A DNA stretch of 64,000 nucleotides from Symsagittifera roscoffensis. Taxonomy: Eukaryota; Xenacoelomorpha; Acoela; Convolutidae. Shown one piece after another: positions 10,001 to 22,272 of the stretch (positions within the stretch are counted from its first letter, which is position 1; each line of letters begins with the position of its first letter). The notes under the pieces were generated by a model. That model was not told the origin of the DNA. It ran no database searches and saw only the letters and a list, made by a program, of their open reading frames with translations. The stretch is taken from positions 6,525,624 to 6,589,623 of the forward strand of contig NC_087071.1 of the NCBI RefSeq assembly GCF_963678635.1, given 5' to 3'. Both the position numbers and the translations under genes were made by a program.

Positions 10001-13000
10001 ACAGTTCTGATCCCGAGCTCGATTTTCTATCTAAATAGGTGTCCATTCCTGAGTTTCGGGAATTATCATACTTCGAAGAGGTTGTGCTGGAGACTGCACG
10101 CTCCTCCAGATCATGTCTGTGCCTTCTTCGCATCCATCTGAACTCCCCGGACAAAACCTTGTTCTCTAGGTCCTGTTTCTCATCAGGAATTTTCTCGTCT
10201 ATCTCAGACTCCCCGGACAAACTTTCTTGTTCCGGGTGTTGATCTTGTGATCGCTGGTTCTTCTCATCATTCGTCTCCCCGGACAAATAGTCTTGCAGTA
10301 GATTTTGTTCTACCTTTTCACCTTCATTCTCCTGGTCCACAAAGGTGACGGTTTTCCTTCGCGTACTGCTCCCTTGTTCTTTCTGTTTGTAAGAAGTACT
10401 GGTTAAAATCTCGTGGGGTATTGAGGATACTATTTGCTCTACTATTGTCCTACAATCCCTCGTTCTCTTCGTGCTGTCGTCTGGACGGCATGATCTTCAC
10501 CTTCTCACTGATTGTTAGCGATGCCACTGCTGCTGTCCACTCGGTGTCATCTCTGGTCACTTCTCTTTCTAACAATCCACCCAGCATCCGCATCACTTGC
10601 ATTGTGACTTGCACCGTTCTATCCAATAATGAGAGGCTGTTTATGTTCATGCGAGAGAGTTCTTGCTGGACCAGATTCGAGCGCAGCAACAGATCCAAGG
10701 GGACCGGGTCCTCCCTGGATAGGATCTTTATCTCGGCTGCTTTCTCTACAGGTAACTCAGGATGCCCTGGAATTGGATGTCCAGACTTTTCCAACCATCC
10801 CGTTAAGGGAAGCGCTTCATAAGTTTCTTTGTCCAGAAACGAGATTCCCTCTTTTATTTCCGCCTGATTGGCCTGCTTCTGCTCCAACCTTTCATAGAAC
10901 TCAGTTTTCTTGCTGAGGCTGTCAGCATTTTGGTGTTTATCACGCATCCTATGTTCGATTATCATATGGTAGCCATCCAATCTTACTATCCATCTACCAA
11001 TATAACTCTGATCCATCGAGTAGGTCTTCAACCAAGATAACGCTCTGTTGTCCACGCGTAACTTGAAGGGAGCGCTCCCCAAGTATGCACGGTACTTTTC
11101 CACGAAGGTGACTACTGTAAACATTTCTGCCTTTGGTGCGCCGTAATTCATCTCTGTGTCACTCAAGACCTTGCTGCCGTATGCAAAAGGACGGAGAACT
11201 GTTCTTCCGTTCCATTCTTGCTCTTGATGCAAGATTCCTGAGATGACCACTACCGATGCGTCTGTGTCAAGAACATACATGCCGTTTTCTGTAGTCATGC
11301 CTAGCACTGGCGCTTCGCACAGTTCCCGCTTTATGTTCTCGGAAGCAACCTGTGCCTCATCGTTCCATTCGAACTTTTTCCCCTTGTTGCGCATCAGCTT
11401 CTGCATCGGATACACCTTGTCCGCATATCCTTTTATGAATTCCCGGTAGTAATTGGCAAAACCTAGGGAGCTCAGGAGCTGTGTGTCCGTTCTGGGAGCT
11501 TTCCATGTCAACACTGCTTCCACTGCTTCCGGGTCCGGCCTCACACCATGCCTATCCACCATTCTTCCATGGTACTTAATCGAATCCCTAAGGATTTCAC
11601 ATTTCGATGGTTTGCGCTTCAATCCTGCTCTTTTCATGCATCCAAAGACCTCATCGAGCCTATCAATGTGGTCTTCCAGGGTCGGTGTCGCTATGACTAC
11701 GTCATCCACGTAACACATCACGAGATTCACGTACTTCTTGGTCACTCTCGTCAAAGCCTGAGCCATCAGTCTTTGAACAAAGGTTGTTGCATTGCACAAG
11801 CCGAAGGGCATCCTCTTCCACTGGTACAATCCCAATTCGCACGCGAATCCGGTTTTCTCTCTGTCCTTCTTCCGCAGAGGGACCTGCCAGAAGGTAGAAC
11901 CTAAGTCCAATGTGGTGAAGAATTTGGCATCACCAAGCTTAGATAGGCTCTCGTCTATTCGCGGTACCGGTTACGCATCTTTTATCGTGACCGCGTTCAA
12001 GTAACGAAAGTCGCAACAAAATCTCAGCTGCCCCCTTTCTTTTTCGCCATTACTACCCCGCAAGCCCATGGCGATTTCGAGGGTTCTATCATGTCGTATT
12101 CAAGCAACATTTCTATTTCCGCTCGGCACGCTTCAGATTTGTGTGGCGTCATTCGTCTTGCGCACTCCCTATGGGGAACGGCTCCTTCTTCAAGTTCGAT
12201 TTCGTGTTCGACGAAATTACAGCAACCGATATCCGCCTTATCTTTTGAAAATACATCTGCGTTCCGATTTAGGAGGTCCCGTAATTTTTCGAAATCGCCC
12301 TCACCTGTTTTCCCTTCTAAATGCTGTATTTCTGGCAAAACCGGTTTGTCAGAATCTAGTTCATATGACGAGGGGCGTTCCGGAAAAATCGAGCAGCTTG
12401 ATAAGCCGTCGTCCGTTTCGGATTCCATTGAAAACAATTTATGAATAGAATTTAATTCATTAATCCTCTTTAAAATTTTATCTTTATTGGCATGATAAGC
12501 ACAGTCTTTCACACTATATTTCTTCAAGTTTTGTGTCTCGTCATAGTCGGTCCTCATCGGCAAAGCGTAGCCAAGCTTCTTTCCACGCTGGATTGAAACC
12601 GCGGTGTCCAGTGTGTTCAATAACACACTGACACACAGTCCGTTTCGCGTTACCGAGAAGCTCCGGCCTAAAATCACCGAGCTCTGACTATTTGGATTCG
12701 GTACTAAACAAACCTGTTAACTATCACTTAACGAATTCAAATTTCTCATTCTAAAAATTGCTACCACAGATTGTCCTGGCTGTAGTTTTACTTTTCTATC
12801 TAAAAAAATTGGTACCTTGTTTTCGTCTGTTATTATCCTATTAATTGGTCTCTTAAAATACTTCCGGTCCGGGTTTCTAATCCGTATCAGACCGTTGGGC
12901 AAGTCAATCATCACGTCAAAAATCTCTGCCCAAGATAAATTGGTCGGCGTCGTCCAAATTCTCTACCACTAGGAAGCTCATCCAAAGATCCCGTCCTCCC

Positions 13001-16000
13001 ATGTGGAGGACCGTTATTGGTGTTCTTCCGGCTACGCAAATAGCTCCTCGATTGGCGGCGGCCAGTCGGAGATTCGTTGGAATTAGATCTTCCCGCGTGA
13101 AGCCCATTCTTTCCCATGTTTTTATCGTTTTCATCGTTTTTATCCTGTGTCCAGAAGCCCTGTGACTCCGATTTTTTGTTCCGTTGGTGTCGAGCAGATG
13201 TGTGGTCACATCTGCTTCATACCCAATGTGTACTGCGTCTTGTTCCATCATGGCGTCATGGCCTATCCTGCGGACTTTGAGTTCCTCCTCACCCAAATAG
13301 ATCTGCCCCATTTGGTCATCATCTGTTATTAGATAAGTCCTGGTGTAGATATAAATTCCATCCACGTTCAGCATCACTTGATACGGCCCAAAGACCTCTA
13401 GGTAGCGTCCATGAAGTTTCTTCATGCGAGGGCCACCCGTCGTTAGTAGTGCTCGCACAGCTCTCGACTCGGTGCGTGGCTCCACCTGCCTCAGATAATC
13501 TGCATATGTGTCCAAATGCATCAAAGTGAACTCGGATGGTTCGCTCAGATTTCTGATCACCTGATGTCCAGCCACTGAGATTATCGACTGTATCTTGCTT
13601 CCTTGCGGCAGCATGCCGAACCTCTGACCGGAGATCACACTAAGTTTCATGCTCAAACTGCTTGGTGCTTTAGTTTCTTAGAACTCCGTTGTTTCGAAGG
13701 TATTCAGTTGCTCCTGAAGTTTCTCATTCTTCAAATCAAGTTTCACTTTTTGTTCGATCTCTTTCGTCACCAGTTCCTGCTGCACTCTATTTAGAGCATC
13801 CCTCGCGGCTGCCCTATAATCGATCTTGAAGTCATCAGCCGCAGTTGCTGGTTCCGGTTCACGTGTCTCCTCTGTTACCGCTTGCATTTTCTTTGCCGCC
13901 AGCTCTTGAGGTTTATCCTTTCTGCGTGCCTCCGCTTCACTCAAAAGGCGAGCCTTGCTGGCTTTCACTCCTGACAAAGCTTCTTCATGTCTTGGATGCT
14001 TGATGTCTGCCACTGCATCCCAGAATTGCGGACAATCTGATTTAAAATGACCTTCCAAGTTGCAAAAGAAACACCTTGGGCCGAATTTCGCAATTACTCC
14101 TCTCATGAAATCATCATGGTCCAATTCTGACGCATCTTCGTCCTCAAGGCTAAAGCCTATTGCTTTCATGCCTTGTTTGTAAGTTGGGCATGCTGACACA
14201 TGATGGTCCGTTGAACTGCAATTGGCACAAGAGCGTCTCTTATCCATATCATCCCTCGGTTTGTACCAATTGTTCCCTTGGTTTGCTGGTCCGTTGTTAA
14301 AATTGCAATAACTGTTCTTGTAGTATCTAGATCTCGAAGGAGGTTTCAACAAAAGATACTCTTTTGACTTGAGCCTCAACTCCTCTGGTGTTGGCGCATT
14401 GGTTGATAGTGGTGTGTAATGCGTCGCTAGCATCGTTCGAAGTTCATCATTCTTCACATCATCGATGAATTTTGAGGCTACGGCCAGGTTGATCCTTCGG
14501 TTTGACTCATCCGGTTGGCTGCGTCTTCTCAGCATTTCCAAATCATCGAGAAACTTGTCTATGGTTTCATCTTCCCGTTGCCTCCGTTTCTCGAAGCGCA
14601 TCATCGCCTGGTGCCCCTGCACCCCTGATCCGAAACGGTTTAACAAGATTTCGAAGATTTTCTCTGCAGTGTCACGTTGATACTGTTTCTTAGCCATGAC
14701 ACAGTTCAGGGCTGTCCCTTCTAAGTCGCTGGTGAGGGCGCTGCATTCCTGTCTCTCAGACAAGTCCTCTTCCTCGAAATGCAGCTTCATTACCTCTATC
14801 CAGGTATCAATACAGCCGTCAGATTCGTCTTTGTAGCATCTTGGCTTCTTAAAGACTCTCCTGGACTTTTCACTGCGTTCATTGGTTTTAGATAACCTTG
14901 TAAGGAATGTCTCCAAAGACCTGTTTAGGGGTTCAAATGCTGTGGCCATTGCAGTAGCATCCCTTGAATGTCCCGCCTGAGTGTCCTCACACCTTGTAAA
15001 AGGCTCTGTATGCGGTGCATCCCTGCAATCCGAATCGCCATTAGTGTTTCCCGCTTGGCCCACATGACTCCTCCCCGGGCTTGCATGCCCCTCGTTACCG
15101 GAATCACTTCTCCCAGTCGCCTGTGTGCCTTGCGTTGGTCGTTCATTAGAGGTCTGTCTGTTCCCCGTTGAACTTGCTCTACTGTTCGGGCCCCATGTTC
15201 TGTTATCTCTTGTGGCATAGCCTGATGAACTGCCCCTGCCTCTAGTGGATCCATACGTCTTCCTCTTTTGATGTTCATTGAAGTTCACCCTCGGCTCCCT
15301 GCTGGGACCTCCCGAGTTCGGTTCTCCTTCTTTTGGTCCACTCTTGCTGCTTAGTATCCCGTCCAACCTATCCATGATAGCCTGAGTTCGCCTCTCCATC
15401 ATCGCGTCTATCTTTGTGTCAAGAGTCCCAAGAGACTGCTCTTGCTGAATTCTTAATTTCTCCATGTCGTTTCTTAAGCGTAACTCTCGCTGTTCCGCTT
15501 ATCTTGTCATTCGCGGCAAGTTCTTCGCCATATGCTCGTCCGTTCTTTCTTTCAAGCGTTTTTCGCTCCTGCCAACTTCTTGTCTATTGCGGTTTATTTC
15601 TTCCCGCAGACTTTCTCTTTCAATGTGAACTGCCCTTTCTAGTTCACTCATTCTTATGGACATCTGTTCATTTTGTTCTCCTAAACTGTTTTTTTTATGT
15701 TGTTTAAGGCTTCTTCTAGTGCTGCCCCGTTATCCACGAGTGGCGTCACTAGTGGCGGTGTAACCCTGTCGGTCCCCGGTAGCTTCGTGCTGGTCGAGAT
15801 CCGGGCCTTGACTCTCTGCCTCGACGTCTTTTCATTATCTACCTCAGGATCCGCCAATGCGTTGCCTAGCCCTCTGTTTCTACTCTCTCCAGTTTGCGGC
15901 TCTGAGTTTGTCATGATCGCGAAGCCTCTCGACTGGCCCGGTGTGTTTGCCTCTTTGCTTATCGTTCTCACCACGCCAAATTTGTCCATGGTTCCAGTCT

Positions 16001-16631
16001 CTCTTTCGATGTATGCCTCATTCTCCTGGGTCGAACTATTGAGGCTGACTTGAGACCCAAAGTCCACTTGCTCTTCTTCGTCCTCCTCTTCTTGGGATTC
16101 ACCTTCATTTCCTGTGCCTCCTCCCATGGTGAATGGAAAGATGTTTCCTAAGGTGTTCCTCATTCTTTCTGAGAACGATGATGACGTTGTTTGTTTCTCA
16201 GTTCCGCCTGCCACCATAGTGTTGTCTGTTGGAGATCTTCTAGTTGCCGCTATTTCAGTTGAGATGTCGGACAGTTCCGACATCTCCTCTCTATCCAATG
16301 TCCCGGTGGAAGTGGCAAAATCATGGCCTTGTTCTACCGGAGTAGATTCACTCGCCAGCCTTCTGCCTCTCTCTTCCAGTCCATGTACTTCCTGGTTGTC
16401 GTTCATGGCATGGTCCGTATTGACCTCCACTTCTAACAGTTTTTTTCGCTCTTCTGAGGTCTTTTGACTCCTTGTTTCAACCATTCTGCCTGAAACCGTC
16501 TCCCCTTTGTCGGTCCGGGCTCGTTTGATCCAATCCACAAAAGGATCGGTCATCGTTTTTCTTTGCTTTTCAGGTATGAATTTCCTAGAGCTATTACCTC
16601 GTTTCGCTATCCTTGACTTGTCTAGACTCAT
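7075..16631 (-). pseudogene. Element A gag-pol, multiply frameshifted
   Basis: The ATG at 16,631 and the stop at 7,075 correspond exactly to those of the intact 3,201-codon gag-pol of element B. The frame is broken into at least ten pieces (joins near 15,680, 15,470, 13,660, 12,915, 12,700, 12,020-11,910, 10,450-10,340, 9,810, 9,050 and 7,860-7,455). Still readable are the coiled coil, two CX2CX4HX4C knuckles near 14,220 and 14,075, most of the reverse transcriptase with YVDD near 11,716, RNase H, and integrase with SDNGTAF near 9,020. The DTG protease signature is lost in a frameshifted stretch near 13,150. The polyprotein cannot be made from this copy. Confidence 0.9.
10143..10286 (-). repeat. 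Three TTGTCCGGGGAG motifs at 66-nt spacing in element A gag-pol
   Basis: On the minus strand the 12-mer lies at 10,275-10,286, 10,209-10,220 and 10,143-10,154, a constant period of 66 nt, encoding LSGE each time. The same trio is in element B at 36,233, 36,299 and 36,365. A fourth copy in A is at 7,652-7,663. Outside the 12-mers the repeat units have diverged. Confidence 0.85.
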
Positions 16632-17780
16632 TCTCTATTTGTCACTTCTTAATGCCTATACACTTAATTCGATTGCTAGTGACCTTATAGTTTGATTACC
16701 AATAGTAATGATACAACACAATAATTTTCACAAGATTCTATTAAATAGTGACCACGAATCCCTGTATGTTATCAGAGTACAGTTTGTATAAAATTTATTC
16801 GCACTAACCGAATATCGGTCGTAAAATTTGAAAACTAGCACAATATGATGTTATCAGTCAATTTAAAAGATAGTGTACTCACTACCCTATCAAGCACAGT
16901 TTATGTAGATTTAAAATCAAGAACAAAGAAAATATATATATATTTATATAAATATAATGACAGAATATGAATACCTCTATGAAAAAACGTATGTGTAATG
17001 TACTTTTAGTCGGTCGCAGTACAATAGTCGAACTTGTCTTTTAAAGAAAAAGCTTTCCCTGCTCGGTGCTGCACCAAACAGACAAAACTTTGAAGGCAGT
17101 AATTTTCACAAGTGGGCGTCTATTGCACCCACCGAGTACTGTGTTACCTATCTGCCTTCGGACTGCCCGAGCTAGACCTACTAAAATCCTCAGGGCAGTC
17201 ACTTTTCACAAAAACGTATTATGTTACAATCCACACCCATGAATCACGCTCTTTTTAGTTTAGACTTAGTGTCGCGAATATCCGAGTTCGGACCTGTTTT
17301 GTTTTGGTCTGGTTCTTATTGAAAGGCAAGTTACCAGTGCAGTCACTGATTCCTAGCCTGTCTGCTAATAACCTAATACCTCTCACTTTAGTCTTTCTTC
17401 CGTCTACCTAAGTCCTTTAATAAAAAAATACCCCTCCGGATTGGCACAAATAGGACCCTTCCGGACTAACAAAATCTAGACCCCTCCGGATTGGGACCCC
17501 ACTGAGTTAGTTAATATAAGACCCCTCCGGATTTGGACCCCTCCGAATTAGCAACTACAAGGTCCCTCCGGATTCGGACCCCTCCTAATTTGAAAAAAAA
17601 ATTTTTGACCCCTCCGGATTGGGAGCCCTCCTTTTGTAGAAGTAGCTTTTCGGAGGTCTCCTTCTTTCAACCTATACCCCTCCGGGTACGTTTTCCGATG
17701 CTATTTTGCTTTTTTGATTAACTAGGAAGGGTATGTAATGCTTTCCTAGACCCTTCCGGATTGAAGTTAAGCCTCGTATT
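16632..17780 (-). other. Element A proximal leader (single copy) with TCCGGAGGGGT minisatellite
   Basis: This 1.15-kb part of the untranslated leader lies next to the gag-pol ATG and is not triplicated. It aligns with 28,770-29,872 of element B in inverse orientation. At 17,425-17,760 the plus strand repeats CCCCTCCGGATT-like words (minus-strand AATCCGGAGGGGT) about ten times with irregular spacers. No coding frame of weight. Confidence 0.8.
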
Positions 17781-20025
17781 TGACAGTTCACACTAACGGT
17801 GAAGGGTCTTATCGCTCGACTAACTTCGGCTCGATTAAGGTTCTGCTGTGCCTTTAGCCTTCCCTTTTCGTCTAGAACAGCCTAAAGTTACTTTATTCAA
17901 CCGCTATTACCGTTTGGTAGGGGTATAAGGGCTTTTCTAAAAAAAATTCTATAAAACGTGAAGGGTGTACCCTTCCAAATTGAGGAATTTGCTTAAAAAA
18001 ATCTCAAAAATTTTCACGCTTACTTTTCCTAAAAAACTTTTGTCCCTATCAGTAAGCTCAGCTATTTCTGATCTAATGGTACCAAGATCAACTGGATTTG
18101 CCCAGTAGTTCCAAAGTTATCATCAAAAAGGTCTTTTTTCTAAAGTCAAGAAATTTCTCTCTTATAGGTTCCGCAATTCTGTTCCTTTCGACCTAAAAAT
18201 CATTGATCCGAGCTCAAAAGGCCTGTACTCTTCTAGTTCAATGCAAAAGACCCGATCTAAAACGCTTTAGTTGAAAAATTTGGCGAAAAACTATGCTACC
18301 TGTACCACTCCGGATTGATGAATCCACCAAATCAAACACGTTAAGTTCGATTTCTCTGTAACCCGGAAGGCTTTCGGGTAGCGAGTTTTAAAACTTGTAG
18401 CTTCACTAGTGGAAGTTGTCCGAACAACTATTTTTACTGTTCTAACTCAAAAATTTCCAAAAATTTACTAAATTTATAGTGTTTCGTTTTCTCAAAAATC
18501 ACGAGATTTTGGTTTTCGGTACCAAAATAGTTCCAACCACTTTCAAACTAAACTTAACCGAATCTATCTATTATGGTAGTACAGTTACGATGTAACACAC
18601 TACTTTAGCGCTTTTTTCTGTTTCAAAAATATCGATATCTCAAAAATCGCGACTTGTGGGGGGATCAAAATATCGCTATTTTGACCCTAAAAACCGGTCT
18701 GTTTTCGTTGTTTTTCACTGAAAAACGCTATAAGACTATTAATATAGGCTATATAAGTAATAATATTAGTAATACTATACCCCTCCGGGTTTGTTTAATA
18801 TCCGAATTAAGGTGCTTAACTCGGATATTCGCAGTTCGGTGAAGGGTCAATACAGTGCAGCACTGTCGAGCCCCCCACAGATTACTATCTTAATTTTTGT
18901 ACCAAAAGGGATACAAAACTTGTAAACGATACCCAACAGTCGATTGTTGTTGTCGTTGAGCCCCTTCTTGTTGCTCCTTGTACTGCTTGCCGTATCAGTC
19001 TTCTCCCAAGACCCTTCCGAATTGAGCGCAAATCAGCTGACCCTTCCGGATTGAGCGCAATTTATCATTAACGTGCTTAAATTCTCAAATAATCCTACAG
19101 TACAAGCCTCACAAACGGGCTACAAAATTGATCGTAACAATCCTGACTGATATAAATGCCTGTAGCAACATCATATCTATCAACAACAAACGGGAGGGTC
19201 GAATCACATCTTGTCTGGAGGGATGATTTCTACTGATTTTTTACTTTTTTTTACTGTTTTTGGTTTTTTCGGTAATTTTTTATGTTTTTTTTTTGTTTTT
19301 CATGGGTACTATTCTACTTTTTGTTTGGTTTTATATATATTTTTAAGTATTTTTGGTCACAAACCCCTCAGGGAACGAGGGAATGGCCGATCCTCCCAAC
19401 CCTTCCTGATTCGTGAATTTTCGGTCTTAACTAGGTTAAAAAGCTATTCACGGTAATTCCGAACTACCCTTCCGCCCCGGTGGCTTAGGCCTATTAAGGG
19501 CGTTAATGTGAGCATCCGCTCGGCGCGGAGTGCTCGTTAACGGTTCTGCCGGTCAAGATGTTAAAAAAGAATAACACCCAAGAGCGCCATAAAAACATCT
19601 ATGTAACATTCGCCCGGAAGATACATATCGACGGAAAATAAAACTAAGTCCTAAGACGACTGGCTAACGTCTAAACAGAGCTTTACATGCTTTTCACCGT
19701 CTCTACCAACCCAGTACTTTCGGTGGTCTTTTCTAACATCGGGTCGACAAAAAAACGTTACTGCTTTCGGCTTCGGTCAAAACACTCAAATTAACTAGAT
19801 TACATGCAGAAATAGTGAGCTCATGGCTGGGTCTCAGTATCCCCAGACCACGAGGTCACTCCTAAAAACAGGGCTACAACTATTTATTGAATTATTATTG
19901 TTTTTGTTCAGAAGATAAAAATCATCATCTCCATCGAAGATTTATCAACCCTTTCCCCCAACTCCTAGCTTCTCATCCTTATCAAAATGAAACCAGTTGT
20001 TAATTAAACAACTGGATTCATTATT
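17781..20025 (-). repeat. Tandem unit 1 of the R-U5-leader triplication (2,245 bp)
   Basis: Read on the minus strand the unit starts 17 nt upstream of the first base of R (20,008) with an inverted filler, contains R-U5 (to about 19,612), the candidate primer-binding site and about 1.8 kb of leader, and ends at 17,781 (TGACAGTTCACAC on plus). The next two units follow the same plan with a few percent divergence. The AT-rich hydrophobic frames inside (for example 19,211-19,456, plus) are antisense to the element and are not genes. Confidence 0.85.
19987..20025. repeat. Palindromic junction between tandem units 1 and 2
   Basis: CCAGTTGTT, a 5-nt spacer and AACAACTGG form a perfect inverted repeat at 19,993-20,015; with one mismatch the arms extend to 16 bp. 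The right arm (20,009-20,025) is not present in the parental LTR: it is an inverted copy of the first bases of R. The same structure recurs at the unit 2/3 junction (about 22,234-22,272). Confidence 0.8.
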
Positions 20026-22272
20026 TGACAATTCACACTAACGGTGAAGGGTCTTATCGCTCGACTAACTTCGGCTCGATTAAGGTTCTGCTGTGCCTTT
20101 AGCCTTCCCTTTTCGTCTAGAACAGCCTAAAGTTACTTTATTCAACCGCTATTACCGTTTGGTAGGGGTATAAGGGCTTTTCTTAAAAAAATTCTATAAA
20201 ACGTGAAGGGTGTACCCTTACAAATTGAGGAATTTGCTTAAAAAAATCTCAAAAAATTTTCACGCTCACTTTTCCTAAAAAACTTTTGTCCCTATCAGTA
20301 AGCTCAGCTATTTCTGATCTATTGGTACCAAGATCAACTGGATTTGCCCAGTAGTTCCAAAGTTATCATCAAAAAGGTCTTTTTTCTAAAGTCAACAAAT
20401 TTCTCTCTTATAGGTTCCGCAATTCTGTTCCTTTCGACCTAAAAATCATTGATCCGAGCTCAAAAGGCCTGTATTCTTCTAGTTCAATGCAAAAGAACCG
20501 ATCTAAAACGCTTTAGTTGAAAAATTTGGCGAAAAACTCTGCTACCCGTACCACTCCGGATTGATGAATCCACCAAATCAAACACGTTAAGTTCGATTTC
20601 TCTGTAACCCGGAAGGCTTTCGGGTAGCGAGTTTTAAAACTTGTAGCTTCACTAGTGGACGTTGTCCGAACAACTATTTTTTACTGTTCTAACTCAAAAA
20701 TTTCCAAAAATTTACTGAATTTATAGTGTTTCGTTTTCTCAAAAATCACGAGATTTCGGTTTTCGGTAACAAAATAGTTCCAACCACTTTCAAACTAAAC
20801 TTAACCGAATCTATCTATTATGGTAGTACAGTTACGATGTAACACACTACTTTAGCGCTTTTTTCCGTTTCAAAAAATATCGATATCTCAAAAATCGCGA
20901 CTTGTGGGGGATCAAAATATCGCTATTTTGATCCTAAAAACCGGTCTGTTTTCGTTGTTGTTCACTGAAAAACGCTATAAGACTATTAATATAGGCTATA
21001 TAAGTAATAATATTAGTAATACTATACCCCTCCGGGTTTGTTTAATATCCGAATTAAGGTGCTTAACTCGGATATTCGCAGTTCGGTGAAGGGTCAATAC
21101 AGTGCAGCACTGTCGAGCCCCTCACAGATTACTATCTTAATTTTTGTACCAAAAGGGATACAAAACTTGTTAACGATACCCAACAGTCGATTGTTGTTGT
21201 CGTTGAGCCCCTTCTTGTTGCTCCTTGTACTGCTTGCCGGATCATTCTTCTCCCAAGACCCTTCCGAATTGAGCGCAAATCAGCTGACCCTTCCGGATTG
21301 AGCGCAATTTATCATTAACGTGCTTAAATTCTCAAATAATCCTACAGTACAAGCCTCACAAACGGGCTACAAAATTGATCGTAACAATCCTGACTGATAT
21401 AAATGCCTGTAGCAACATCATATCTATCAACAACAAACGGGAGGGTCGAATCACATCTTGTCTGGAGGGATGATTTCTACTGATTTTTTACTTTTTTTTA
21501 CTGTTTTTGGTTTTTTCGGTAATTTTTTATGTTTTTTTTTTGTTTTTCATGGGTACTATTCTACTTTTTGTTTGGTTTTATATATATTTTTAAGTATTTT
21601 TGGTCACAAACCCCTCAGGGAACGAGGGAATGGCCGATCCTCCCAACCCTTCCTGATTCGTGAATTTTCGGTCTTAACTAGGTTAAAAAGCTATTCACGG
21701 TAATTCCGAACTACCCTTCCGCCCCGGTGGCTTAGGCCTATTAAGGGCGTTAATGTGAGCATCCGCTCGGCGCGGAGTGCTCGTTAACGGTTCTGCCGGT
21801 CAAGATGTTAAAAAAGAATAACACCCAAGAGCGCCATAAAAACATCTATGTAACATTCGCCCGGAAGATACATATCGACGGAAAATAAAACTAAGTCCTA
21901 AGACGACTGGCTAACGTCTAAACAGAGCTTTACATGCTTTTCACCGTCTCTACCAACCCAGTACTTTCGGTGGACTTTTCTAACATCGGGTCGACAAAAA
22001 AACGTTACTGCTTTCGGCTTCGGTCAAAACACTCAAATCAACTAGATTACATGCAGAAATAGTGAGCTCATGGCTGGGTCTCAGTATCCCCAGACCACGA
22101 GGTCACTCCTAAAAACAGGGCTACAACTATTTATTGAATTATTATTGTTTTTGTTCAGTAGATAAAAATCATCATCTCCATCGAAGATGGATCAACCCTT
22201 TCCCCCAACTCCTAGCTTCTCATCCTTATCAAAATGAAACCAGTTGTTAATTAAACAACTGGATTCATTATA
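20026..22272 (-). repeat. Tandem unit 2 of the R-U5-leader triplication (2,247 bp)
   Basis: Nearly identical to unit 1. Its upstream junction (plus coordinates 22,256-22,272) carries the same 17-nt filler as the junction at 20,009-20,025, so both junctions share one origin: either one template-switch product duplicated later, or repeated switching at the same RNA end. Confidence 0.85.

Noticed and set aside
17425-17760. Spaced repeats resembling a CRISPR array
   Set aside because: Units are short, spacing irregular, genome eukaryotic, and the array is part of a retrotransposon leader.
19211-19456. Hydrophobic 81-codon frame (and its repeat at 21,458-21,703) as a membrane protein gene
   Set aside because: It is antisense to the element leader, arises from a T-rich tract, and the third unit (23,700-23,949) breaks it.
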